Origin: Oscillospiraceae bacterium
Lineage (GTDB): Bacteria; Bacillota; Clostridia; Oscillospirales; Ruminococcaceae
DNA length: 32,280 nucleotides
Assembly: GCA_017481565.1 (NCBI GenBank)
Contig: JAFUOZ010000032.1
Coordinates: 1 to 32,280 of the forward strand
Reading direction: 5' to 3'
Positions 7,785 to 16,096 of this stretch are shown here, piece by piece. Positions within the stretch are counted from its first letter, which is position 1. Every line of letters starts with the position of its first letter. Under the pieces are notes generated by a model. That model was not told the DNA's origin, ran no database searches, and saw only the letters and a program-made list of their open reading frames with translations. Position numbers and translations under genes: made by a program.

Positions 7785-8097
7785 GTCCGGTTATCCGAAT
7801 GTGGATATACGGTATTTGTAACCGTTTTGTCGGACTTGTTTTCATAATGTAATCGTATTAATTGTATATTCATAATCATTGTTGTATTTTTGCTGATATG
7901 TACCTAAATGTATAGCACGGTTTTGAGTAAAATCACAAAAAGACAGCGTTTTTCTTGACATTGAGGGCGATTTGTAGTATTATATAATTACGTAAAAGTA
8001 TGCGCAGACAGAGAAATTGTGCCTATACACATATATAAAGGTGCACGTATGCTTTTGGGGTTTGCAGTGTATATAAACCGAAAGGACGACACAGACC
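7785..8097 (+). other. Intergenic leader region of the sortase operon
   Basis: About 310 bp of AT-rich sequence without a credible gene. Apart from the promoter at 7955-7983, I see no riboswitch-like or strongly folded element. The transcript would have an approximately 105-nt leader before the first sortase. Confidence 0.6.
7955..7983 (+). promoter_or_regulatory. Strong sigma-A type promoter of the sortase operon
   Basis: TTGACA (7955-7960), a 17-bp spacer and TATTAT (7978-7983). It is the only near-consensus promoter I see before the run of four sortase genes. Confidence 0.8.
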
Positions 8098-9078
8098 TTG
8101 GGAATGTCAAATAAAACGAAAAAGGCGCTCAGAAAGGCTGTTAAACAAAAAAACAAACGCCGTCGGGGACATTGGCTTTTTATCCAGCACGGCGACAGTC
8201 TTAAGGAAATAGGCAGTAAGCTTATTACTCAGCTTGCAGTGCTTGTTCTTGTGGGCTGCGGTGTTATTCTGATAAATGAACTGCGGCTTTCCCTGGTAAC
8301 AAAACAGCAGAATTCAAGCTACAGGCAGATCTATGAAAAATATATCTCCCAGACCATTGAAGCGATAACAGACAAGGTGACGGGAGAAAAACAGCTTCTT
8401 CCCGCAGCACAGCAGCTTATGGCTATAAATCCCGATACCGTTGGATTTATACAGATAGACGGTATGGAAAATATAGCGCTGCCTGTTGTTCAGCGAAGGG
8501 AAAAGGACGGAAATGATTATTATCTTAAAACCGCCTTTGACGGAAGCATAAATAAAGCGGGAACGGTCTTTCTTGACAGAAGGGCGGTCCTTGACGCAGA
8601 TGAGCAGTCCGATGTGCTTACCCTTTACGGTCACAATCAGAAGGACGGCACGATGTTCGGCGATCTGAAATATTACAAGCATGACGTTGAATTCTATAAG
8701 GCTCACCCTCTGATCAGGTTTGATTCAAACTATGAAATGGGTACTTATAAGATATTTGCTTATTTTGTTACAGAAACGCTGCCTGAGCAGACCGCAGACG
8801 GTAATGTATTCAGATATCATAATTATATCGGACTCAATAAAGAAAAGTATGATGAATATATTGATAATATAATGCTTCGTTCTCAGATAATAACCTCTGT
8901 TGATGTACAGTACGGAGATAAATTTTTAGTGCTGTCCACCTGCTCCAACGAGTTTGATAATTCAAGATTCGTTGTATTCGCAAGAAAGACCAGAGAGGGC
9001 GAGGATGAAACAGTCGACACGGCTTCCGCGGTGATAAATCCCAATGCGAAGGAGCCGGACTGGAATGTTATATACTGA
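8098..9078 (+). CDS. Class B sortase 1 of 4 (membrane-anchored transpeptidase)
   Basis: Class B sortases cut a sorting signal and join the protein to peptidoglycan or another acceptor outside the membrane. The 326-residue product has a very basic cytoplasmic N-terminus, one membrane helix at about 42-60, and a sortase domain with catalytic His179 (YGHN), Cys282 (LSTC) and Arg290 (NSRF). Unlike sortases 2-4 it has no Thr-rich segment. The chosen start is TTG at 8098, 11 nt after AAAGGA; an ATG two codons later (8104) is the alternative but is badly spaced. First gene of the operon, 24 bp before sortase 2. Family membership is certain; the substrate is unknown. Confidence 0.93.
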   Translation: MGMSNKTKKALRKAVKQKNKRRRGHWLFIQHGDSLKEIGSKLITQLAVLVLVGCGVILINELRLSLVTKQQNSSYRQIYEKYISQTIEAITDKVTGEKQLLPAAQQLMAINPDTVGFIQIDGMENIALPVVQRREKDGNDYYLKTAFDGSINKAGTVFLDRRAVLDADEQSDVLTLYGHNQKDGTMFGDLKYYKHDVEFYKAHPLIRFDSNYEMGTYKIFAYFVTETLPEQTADGNVFRYHNYIGLNKEKYDEYIDNIMLRSQIITSVDVQYGDKFLVLSTCSNEFDNSRFVVFARKTREGEDETVDTASAVINPNAKEPDWNVIY

Positions 9079-9102
9079 TGTGAAAAAATTGAGGAATTTT
9101 TA

Positions 9103-10146
9103 ATGGCGCTTGAAACTAAAGAAAAGAACAAAAGCGACTCTGTTGTAGGGAAATTTATCCCTAATTCAGAGGACAGCGGCGGCGAAAAGGCAAAGAAGAT
9201 AATTATTCTTGTTGTAATGCTGGCACTGATCGCGCTTCTTATATACTTTGTGGTTTTCCTGCTTATCCCCGAGGACGAGCAGCTTTCCGAAGAAGAAATA
9301 AAGGCTTCCGAGGAAACTGTTGTCATCACTATGGAGGAAACTACCGCTGTAACTGAGGAAACAGTGGTCACTACCGCGGAAACAACAGTTACTACCGAAG
9401 AAACTACCACTACTACTCCCGAGCCTGAACCGCTGGTAATGCGTGAGGAGATAAAGGAGTATTATAATCAGAATGAGGATACAGCCGGCTGGATAAAGAT
9501 CGGCGGTACAAGCATCAATTCTGTGGTGGTTCAGGGCGAGGATAATGATTTTTATCTTGACCACAGCTTCTACGGCGGAAGCTCACATGCAGGAACACTC
9601 TATGCCGATTACCGCTGTGTTGTAAACGACTATGCTTTCAACCAGACGGATAATATTATAATCTATGGACATAATCAGGCAGACGGAACAATGTTCGGTA
9701 CGCTTCAGTACTACAAGATCAAAAGCACAAATACAAGCAGATTTGATTTCTATAAGGAACACCCCACTTTCACATTCTCCAATCTTTATGAGGAGTATAC
9801 ATATAAGATAGTGGCAATGTTCGTTTCGGAGGCTTCTGCGTCTCAGGCGCCGGACGGCGTTATCTTTGACGCTCACAACTATGTGAAGTTCAATGACGGC
9901 AAGAGAAGCTTTGAAAATTTTGTAAAGAACATCAACGAGCGCACTGCCGTACTTACGGGAGTTGATATGCAGGAGGGAGATCAGTTCATGACTCTTTCCA
10001 CCTGCTCGAATGAGTTCAATAATTCAAGATTTATCGTTATAGGAAGAAAAGTCCGTCCCGGTGAAAGCCCTGAGGTAGATACATCCCTTGCACAGCTTAA
10101 TCCTGACGCAAAGGAGCCTGATCTGGATTTCATTTACGGAAGATGA
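9103..10146 (+). CDS. Class B sortase 2 of 4, with Thr/Glu-rich extracellular linker
   Basis: A 347-residue class B sortase. A short Lys/Glu-rich cytoplasmic tail precedes a membrane helix at about 33-55. An extracellular linker at about 66-110 consists almost wholly of Thr, Glu and Val. The catalytic domain then carries His190 (YGHN), Cys301 (LSTC) and Arg309 (NSRF). The linker would lift the catalytic domain away from the membrane, which is inference. The C-terminus (DAKEPDLDFIYGR) parallels that of sortase 1, supporting tandem duplication. It is spaced 24 bp from both flanking sortase genes. Confidence 0.94.
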   Translation: MALETKEKNKSDSVVGKFIPNSEDSGGEKAKKIIILVVMLALIALLIYFVVFLLIPEDEQLSEEEIKASEETVVITMEETTAVTEETVVTTAETTVTTEETTTTTPEPEPLVMREEIKEYYNQNEDTAGWIKIGGTSINSVVVQGEDNDFYLDHSFYGGSSHAGTLYADYRCVVNDYAFNQTDNIIIYGHNQADGTMFGTLQYYKIKSTNTSRFDFYKEHPTFTFSNLYEEYTYKIVAMFVSEASASQAPDGVIFDAHNYVKFNDGKRSFENFVKNINERTAVLTGVDMQEGDQFMTLSTCSNEFNNSRFIVIGRKVRPGESPEVDTSLAQLNPDAKEPDLDFIYGR

Positions 10147-10170
10147 TCCTTGTATATTGGAGTATAGAGC

Positions 10171-11835
10171 ATGTCAGATGAAATAAAGGAAAATGACGTT
10201 ACGGCAGATGAATCTGCATCTGTGGACGAAACTGCCGGATATAGTACAAATAATACGGTAGGCGGCTTCTTTGACAGTCTTATCGCAGACTTTGCCCTTG
10301 ATGAGCTGCCTGCAAAGGATGAACAGGTCACTCACAGTCATGTTGAGATAAAGCCTGAGACAGATGAAAATGTAGAGGTCATATACGAGGCAGACGATTA
10401 CAGCGAGCTTGAAGCGGTACATACCGCAAAGGCTCTTGCCGAGGATATAGATCAGGTGGTCATATTTGACGCTGAAAACGGTATTTCCGAAGAGAAAACG
10501 GAAACAGCTGAGGAGCAGGAGCTGCAGGCTCCCGCCGAATATGATGATGAGCCTAAGAGGTTCTTTTCCGGACTTTTTCCCGTAAAAGGAGACAGCGTCG
10601 GTGAAGTTATCAGAAAGCTGGTTTTCCTTGCGTCAGTGATAGTATTTGTTGGTGCGGGCGTTATGTTTGTCAGCACATTGGTACAGTCCGATGAAGCTGT
10701 CAAGGATGCTGAAGAGATCAAGGATATCATCGTAACCACCGTAAAAACCACCGTTAATGAAGAGGGCGAGGTAGTTACCGTTACTGCTTCAAAGGAAGAA
10801 ATGATGGAGCATAACTTCTCCATTATGGAATACTATAAGAGCAAGAACGCGGATGTTGTGGGATATATGGAGCTGGAGGGCTGTGAGATCTATCAGCCTG
10901 TTGTTCAGACCGTTGACAATGACTATTACCTTACCCGTACATATTATAACAGCTACAATAAGGCGGGTGCCATTTTTATGGATTACCGCTGCACAGTTAC
11001 CGAGGATTATGTTTCTCCCAATATCGTCCTTTACGGACATAATCAGCAGGACGGAACAATGTTCGGCAACCTTAAGAATTATAAGTATAATCTGGAATTC
11101 TATGCAAACAATCCCATTGTAAAATTCAATACCGATTATGAAATGGGTGAGTATGTAATATTCGGATACTTCGTTACAAACACGCTTGCAAGGCAGGATT
11201 CAAACGGCGAGGTTTTCCATTACCATGATTATATCGAGACTCTTAAAGATGAGAAAACTTTTGAATGGTATATGAAGCAGGTGCAGAAGAGAAATCAGAT
11301 CATTTCTCCCGTTGACGTACAGTACGGCGATAGATTGCTGGTGCTTTCAACCTGTTCAAATGAATATTCCGATTCTCGTTTTGTGGTTATGGCAAGAAAG
11401 CTCCGTGACGGAGAAACTGCCGAAAGCTTTGATTTTACATCCGCAAGGATAAATGAAAGCGCAAAGGGCATCGACTGGGATGCTATCATGTCGGTTCCCA
11501 CTGCGGCAACCACCACAACCACAGTAGAAACGACCGAAGAGACTACAGTAGAAACAACCGTGGAAACCACTGTTCCCGAAACGGAAACCGAATCCGAAAC
11601 GGAGGAAACGACCGTTCCCGAAACAGAGGCGACCGAAGAAACTACAACAACAGAGGAAACAACCGAAACGACAACAGAGGAAACAACTACAGAAGAAACA
11701 ACTGAAGAGATCACCGAGACAACAACAGAGGAACAGACTACAATTACTGAGCATAATCTGTTTACCAAGAAGGAAACCGAGGTCGAAACGGGGGAACCCT
11801 CAAAGAAAAATCGTTTCACAGGCGGCCGCGGCTGA
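10171..11835 (+). CDS. Class B sortase 3 of 4, with long acidic cytoplasmic domain and Thr/Glu tail
   Basis: At 554 residues this is about twice the size of an ordinary class B sortase. Residues 1-148 are an acidic, predicted cytoplasmic region with no family I recognise. A membrane helix spans about 149-170. The catalytic domain has His290 (YGHN), Cys395 (LSTC) and Arg403 (DSRF). From about residue 440 a C-terminal tail of roughly 110 residues is repetitive Thr/Glu (ETTVETT, EETTTEE) and ends in a basic stretch, KKNRFTGGRG. The tail has no LPxTG or NPxTN motif and no hydrophobic anchor. A long antisense open frame over the tail is a composition artefact. Confidence 0.93.
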   Translation: MSDEIKENDVTADESASVDETAGYSTNNTVGGFFDSLIADFALDELPAKDEQVTHSHVEIKPETDENVEVIYEADDYSELEAVHTAKALAEDIDQVVIFDAENGISEEKTETAEEQELQAPAEYDDEPKRFFSGLFPVKGDSVGEVIRKLVFLASVIVFVGAGVMFVSTLVQSDEAVKDAEEIKDIIVTTVKTTVNEEGEVVTVTASKEEMMEHNFSIMEYYKSKNADVVGYMELEGCEIYQPVVQTVDNDYYLTRTYYNSYNKAGAIFMDYRCTVTEDYVSPNIVLYGHNQQDGTMFGNLKNYKYNLEFYANNPIVKFNTDYEMGEYVIFGYFVTNTLARQDSNGEVFHYHDYIETLKDEKTFEWYMKQVQKRNQIISPVDVQYGDRLLVLSTCSNEYSDSRFVVMARKLRDGETAESFDFTSARINESAKGIDWDAIMSVPTAATTTTTVETTEETTVETTVETTVPETETESETEETTVPETEATEETTTTEETTETTTEETTTEETTEEITETTTEEQTTITEHNLFTKKETEVETGEPSKKNRFTGGRG

Positions 11836-11889
11836 TTTTGACAGCATTATGTAAATTGATTATTTTCTGATATAACGAGGTTTGTATTC

Positions 11890-13026
11890 ATGTCGATGCA
11901 AGATGAGGCTCTGGCGAAAAAGCCGCGAAAAAAGCGTTCGCCCGTTAAAGATACAGTACATAGTACTCCTTTGACGGAGTACCGCGAGGGTGCGCCTGTT
12001 GAAACGGTCACAGAGACCTCTTCCGATAAGGAAGAACGTCTTAAGCGTACAAACAGGTCGGTCATTATATTCTGCTGCGCTGTTGTGGCAGTATGTATCG
12101 GACTTGTTGTCAATGAGCTTTATCAGTCGGCGGAAGCAAAGAAAAACCAGGACGAGCTTTTCGACAGATACCGTAAGCTTTCCAAGCAGAACGAAAGCAG
12201 TTTTTCTCAGATGACAGAGGCTGTTACCACAGTTGAAGAAGCAGTGACAGAGGCGGTAACTCAGGTGACTGCCGAAGCTGAGGAGGAGGTAGTTGAAACA
12301 ACACTTCCGCCTTTGGAGCTTTCATCTCTTGCACTTGAAAATCTTGCGATAAATAAGGATACGGCAGGATATCTGCATATTCCGGGAGTTATCGAAGAGC
12401 CTGTTGTACAGACAGATAACAATGACTTTTATCTTGAACATAATTTTTACGGCAGCAAAAGACAGTGCGGAACGGTTTATGCCGATTATCGCTGTAAGGT
12501 CAATGTTTATCCCGATGAGCAGTCGGATAATATCACGCTCTACGGGCATAACCAGAAGGACGGAACAATGTTCGGCAATATGGATTTTTACCGCTGGGAC
12601 AATAATTACTGGCTTAAGAATCCATTCATATATTTCAGTAACAATTATGAGCAGTCAACCTATGTTATTATAGCTTCCTTTGTTACAAACACAATGCCTG
12701 AGGACGATAACGGAAATGTTTTCGATTATTGGAATTATGTGCGGTTCAATGATGAACATACATACGAAGATTTTATATCGGAGATCACAGCACGTACTAC
12801 CTTTTTTACAGGCGTAGATATCGCTGAGGGGGATAAGTTTCTCACGCTTTCCACCTGCGCTACCGACTGGGACAGTGCACGTCATGCTATAGTGGCGAGA
12901 AAACTCAGAGAGGGCGAGACGGAGGACGATATCGATATAATGAATTTTGAAGTAAATCCAAATCCGAAGTGGCCTGCTATTTATTATAAATACAACGGAG
13001 GATCATATTCGGAGAGCGTTGAATAA
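11890..13026 (+). CDS. Class B sortase 4 of 4, divergent catalytic surroundings
   Basis: A 378-residue class B sortase with a basic cytoplasmic N-terminus (KKPRKKR at 10-16), a membrane helix at about 57-75, a Thr/Glu/Val linker at about 107-140, and a catalytic domain with His220 (YGHN), Cys323 (LSTC) and Arg331. The context after Cys is altered: ATDWDSARHAIVARK replaces the SNEF-NSRFVV form shared by the other three, but Cys-to-Arg spacing is preserved. This suggests an active enzyme with a different substrate pocket. It lies 54 bp after sortase 3; a stem-loop follows before the SpoIID-domain gene. Confidence 0.93.
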   Translation: MSMQDEALAKKPRKKRSPVKDTVHSTPLTEYREGAPVETVTETSSDKEERLKRTNRSVIIFCCAVVAVCIGLVVNELYQSAEAKKNQDELFDRYRKLSKQNESSFSQMTEAVTTVEEAVTEAVTQVTAEAEEEVVETTLPPLELSSLALENLAINKDTAGYLHIPGVIEEPVVQTDNNDFYLEHNFYGSKRQCGTVYADYRCKVNVYPDEQSDNITLYGHNQKDGTMFGNMDFYRWDNNYWLKNPFIYFSNNYEQSTYVIIASFVTNTMPEDDNGNVFDYWNYVRFNDEHTYEDFISEITARTTFFTGVDIAEGDKFLTLSTCATDWDSARHAIVARKLREGETEDDIDIMNFEVNPNPKWPAIYYKYNGGSYSESVE

Positions 13027-13029
13027 CGC

Positions 13030-13066
13030 AGTACAGCAAAAAAATAATGATGTCGTTTGCTGTACT
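13030..13066 (+). terminator. Stem-loop between sortase 4 and the SpoIID-domain gene
   Basis: A perfect 11-bp inverted repeat, AGTACAGCAAA (13030-13040) and TTTGCTGTACT (13056-13066), with a 15-nt loop. What follows is TAACTAAAG rather than a T-run, so it is more likely a partial terminator or mRNA-stabilising element than a full stop. Confidence 0.45.
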
Positions 13067-13111
13067 TAACTAAAGAACCGCTCTGCAAGGTTCGGGAAAG
13101 GAATCATATTT

Positions 13112-14677
13112 ATGAAGCTGAAACGTATACTGAATGGCATAGCAGCACTCCTCTCTGTAGGAATGTTCTATACATTCGCTTTCTGCATGGTCCAGGATGT
13201 GCAGGAAGAGGACATTGCGGCAGAATATCATTACACAGAAAAAGAAGATGAAGCTGCTGCAGAAGAAGCTGAAGAAACTATTGAAAAAATGGAAGAAGAG
13301 CCTGTTTCCGAGGAACAGGAGGAAGAAAGCTTTCTCCCTGTGCTGTCGGCGGAGGTCCCTTCAAGGATCATTGTTCCCAATGCGGTGCCTGATGAGGATG
13401 TTATCCTTTCTGCAGTTCCCAGAGAGACTGATGATGAATTCGATGAGATCACAGATGAAAGCTATCATGAAAACTCAGATGTAGACGAGTATTCCGAAGA
13501 GGAAATGGAAGAGCTTTTCCTTGAAGAAGATAACGTTTATGAATACATCGAGAATAAAGCTGATAAATCAGAGGGTGCAAGCAAGGCTTCGGAGGATACC
13601 GACGAGAAGTCATCAGCCGCTGCGGCAGCTGATAATAACGAAGCAGAAATTGTTTACGCAGATACATCATTAACAGCTCCCGACAGCGGCGATGTAACCG
13701 CAGAGGATATCAATAAGCATGATGATGAAAATCTTGAGATCGGCAGTGACGATGAATTTGACACTCCCGATGATGAGGACAATTTTGACGATGATGCAGG
13801 TATAACTCCCGAGGAGAGTGCAGTGCCTCCCACACCTGCATATTATTCATGGGACGACCTTATGGGTTCGTCCGAAAGCGGAACAGATACATCTTCCTCA
13901 GTTGGCAGCGGAGAGGTATTTACCGCAAAGGTAGGCGGTACGGTTCAGGAGTTTGACGCTTTTGAGCTGGTATGCATGATCACAGCAAACGAGGTGTCCG
14001 CTTCCTTCAATAAGGAGGCTATCAAGGCACAGGCTGTTGCCGCATATTCTTATGTAAAGTATCATCAGGTAAACGGACTTACTCCCTCTGTGCTTGTCAA
14101 GAAGAATATTCCCGACGAGATCAGAGAGGCTGTAAGAGAGGTATGGGGTCAGTGCTGCTACTATAACGGCAGAGTTGCACAGACTGTATATACCGCTTCC
14201 ACATCAGGCTATTCGGCTTCTGCCGTAAATGTATGGGGCGGAGATAACTTCCCCTATCTGATGGGTAAGGAATGCCCCTTTGACGCTGATTATGACCCGA
14301 ATTACGGTGTTCAGGTTACATATTCGGAAAGCGATATGAGAAGAAAGCTTGAAAATTATCTCGGTATCACTCTTTCGGACGACCCTTCACAGTGGCTTAA
14401 TATCACTGAATATGAGGACGGTAACTACGTAAAGACTATTATGGTTGACGGACAGGCTGCTATAAACGGCCGTCAGATGCGTGAAAGGGTTCTTAAGTAC
14501 GGAATCAAGAGTGCCGCATTTACTGTTTCTTATGAGGACGGAACATTTACCATTACAACTTACGGTTATGGTCATGGTGTAGGACTCAGCCAGAACGGTG
14601 CAAATATTCTTGCAAAGCAGGGATACAGCTATGTGGATATTCTTAAATTTTATTTTACAGGTATTACAGTAGAATGA
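13112..14677 (+). CDS. Secreted SpoIID/LytB-domain protein with long acidic spacer
   Basis: SpoIID/LytB proteins act on peptidoglycan; SpoIID is a lytic transglycosylase active on denuded glycan during engulfment. The 521-residue product has a signal or anchor helix at about 8-27, an extremely Glu/Asp-rich region at about 30-245, and a SpoIID domain at about 270-521. The domain shows ITANEVSASFNKEAIKAQAV with Glu294 at the family's catalytic position and the C-terminal GYGHGVGLSQNGA motif. The acidic spacer sets it apart from sporulation SpoIID, and no spoIIQ or spoIIID neighbours are present. Context suggests vegetative wall remodelling linked to the sortases. Its stop overlaps the next gene's start. 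Confidence 0.9.
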   Translation: MKLKRILNGIAALLSVGMFYTFAFCMVQDVQEEDIAAEYHYTEKEDEAAAEEAEETIEKMEEEPVSEEQEEESFLPVLSAEVPSRIIVPNAVPDEDVILSAVPRETDDEFDEITDESYHENSDVDEYSEEEMEELFLEEDNVYEYIENKADKSEGASKASEDTDEKSSAAAAADNNEAEIVYADTSLTAPDSGDVTAEDINKHDDENLEIGSDDEFDTPDDEDNFDDDAGITPEESAVPPTPAYYSWDDLMGSSESGTDTSSSVGSGEVFTAKVGGTVQEFDAFELVCMITANEVSASFNKEAIKAQAVAAYSYVKYHQVNGLTPSVLVKKNIPDEIREAVREVWGQCCYYNGRVAQTVYTASTSGYSASAVNVWGGDNFPYLMGKECPFDADYDPNYGVQVTYSESDMRRKLENYLGITLSDDPSQWLNITEYEDGNYVKTIMVDGQAAINGRQMRERVLKYGIKSAAFTVSYEDGTFTITTYGYGHGVGLSQNGANILAKQGYSYVDILKFYFTGITVE

Positions 14678-15981
14678 TTACAGCTTATGAATTTATAAAC
14701 AATAAACGCCGCGGTCTTGAACATACTGCGGCGGATATTGAATGGTTTGTGAAGGAATACGTAAACGGAGCTATCCCCGATTATCAGGCGGCGGCATGGC
14801 TTATGGCGGTCTGCTTCAACGGCATGACCGACTGTGAGACCTGCACTCTGACAATGGCAATGGCACGTTCCGGAGATATGTTCAATCCAAGCCTCGGTAA
14901 ATTCTGCGTTGATAAGCACAGTACGGGAGGCGTAGGCGACAAGGTTACCTTGTTTGCTGCGCCTGTTTGTGCATCATGCGGAGTATATGTTCCGAAAATG
15001 TCGGGCAGAGGTCTTGGGCATACAGGCGGTACTATAGATAAGCTGGAGTCAATTCCCGGCTTTAAGACCGCCCTTGATTATGATAAATTCATCTCGGTCA
15101 TAAAGGAAGCCGGCTTTGCGGTTGCAGGTCAGACGGGCACTCTTGTTCCGGCGGATAAGAAGCTTTATGCGCTGAGAGATGCTACCGCAACGGTTGAAAG
15201 CATACCGCTCATATGCTCCAGTATCATGAGCAAAAAGCTTGCAACGGGAGCAGACGGTATCGTCCTGGATGTAAAGGTGGGAAGCGGCGCATTCATGAAG
15301 AATGAGGAGTCCGCAGAAGAGCTTGCAAGGGCAATGCTGAGAGTTGCGGAGCTTGCAGGTAAAAAATGTACTGCTGTGCTTACCGATATGGATAAACCGC
15401 TGGGACGTACAGTAGGTAATTCCATTGAGGTGGTTGAAGCGATAGAGGCACTTAAGGGCAATTCTCCCGAGGATTTCAGGGATATCGCATACAGAATAAG
15501 CGCCGAGCTTCTGGGTCTTGCAGGATACGGTACACCCGAAAAATGCTTTGAAGCGGTTGAGGAGGCTGTCACATCGGGCAGGGCACTTGACGCTTTCAGA
15601 AAAATGATAGAGCTTCAGGGCGGTGATCCGAGGGTCTGCGATGATTATTCTCTTATGGGCAAAGCGAAGTATTCCATGGAGATATTTGCCGAAAAGGACG
15701 GATATATCAATGGTATAGCCTGCGAGGAAACAGGTGTGTGTGCTCTTCTTCTTGGTGCGGGCAGACGCACCAAGGAGGACAGCATCGATATGACCGCAGG
15801 AATAAAGCTTGATGTAACAGTGGGTGATAAGGTCAATAAGGGAGATCGCATCGCTGTGCTTTATACATCCGGAAATAGTGACATGCAGGAAATAGCCGAC
15901 AGATTCTCAAAGGCTTTCAGTTATTGTGATAATTCGGTGATAAAAAGGAAAAATGTTATAAAAATTCTCAGAAACAGTTGA
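14674..15981 (+). CDS. pdp: Pyrimidine-nucleoside phosphorylase
   Basis: This cytoplasmic enzyme splits uridine, thymidine or deoxyuridine with phosphate into base and (deoxy)ribose-1-phosphate for salvage. The 435 residues match the family. Signatures are the phosphate-binding VDKHSTGGVGDKVTL (about 87-101) and KMSGRGLGHTGGTIDKLES (about 109-127), then LDVKVGSGAFMK. In Firmicutes such genes are usually pdp (class II, broad pyrimidine specificity) rather than thymidine-specific deoA; I cannot separate the two by eye. The ATG overlaps the SpoIID-domain stop (ATGA), implying translational coupling to an envelope gene, an odd pairing. Confidence 0.94.
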   Translation: MITAYEFINNKRRGLEHTAADIEWFVKEYVNGAIPDYQAAAWLMAVCFNGMTDCETCTLTMAMARSGDMFNPSLGKFCVDKHSTGGVGDKVTLFAAPVCASCGVYVPKMSGRGLGHTGGTIDKLESIPGFKTALDYDKFISVIKEAGFAVAGQTGTLVPADKKLYALRDATATVESIPLICSSIMSKKLATGADGIVLDVKVGSGAFMKNEESAEELARAMLRVAELAGKKCTAVLTDMDKPLGRTVGNSIEVVEAIEALKGNSPEDFRDIAYRISAELLGLAGYGTPEKCFEAVEEAVTSGRALDAFRKMIELQGGDPRVCDDYSLMGKAKYSMEIFAEKDGYINGIACEETGVCALLLGAGRRTKEDSIDMTAGIKLDVTVGDKVNKGDRIAVLYTSGNSDMQEIADRFSKAFSYCDNSVIKRKNVIKILRNS

Positions 15982-16006
15982 CAAATGAGAATTTATTGTA
16001 TATAAT
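15978..16006 (+). promoter_or_regulatory. Consensus promoter overlapping the pdp stop codon
   Basis: TTGACA (15978-15983), a 17-bp spacer and TATAAT (16001-16006) form a perfect consensus. The -35 hexamer contains the TGA stop codon of pdp (15979-15981). Confidence 0.88.
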
Positions 16007-16096
16007 TTAAGCATAGGATCTGTTTGAAATGGACGCCGTGAAGTGCTGAAATTTTTCATGGCGATTAAAACAATTTCTGACAGGAGGAAAAATATT

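Noticed and set aside
7785..8097. Riboswitch or small RNA in the sortase leader
   Set aside because: No stable nested helices or known riboswitch core are visible by eye; a covariance search would be needed to say more.
11295..11819. Long minus-strand open frame rich in Val and Ser
   Set aside because: It is the complement of the Thr/Glu repeat tail of sortase 3, a composition artefact; no promoter, ribosome binding site or domain.
13231..13452. Ser-rich minus-strand open frame
   Set aside because: Antisense shadow of the acidic spacer in the SpoIID-domain gene.
8098..14677. Sortase substrates (LPxTG, NPxTN with membrane anchor) within the operon
   Set aside because: I scanned the C-termini of all products in the window and saw none with motif, hydrophobic segment and basic tail together.
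13112..14677. Sporulation gene spoIID itself
   Set aside because: The long acidic spacer, lack of sporulation neighbours and placement with sortases argue against the engulfment protein; only the domain is shared.
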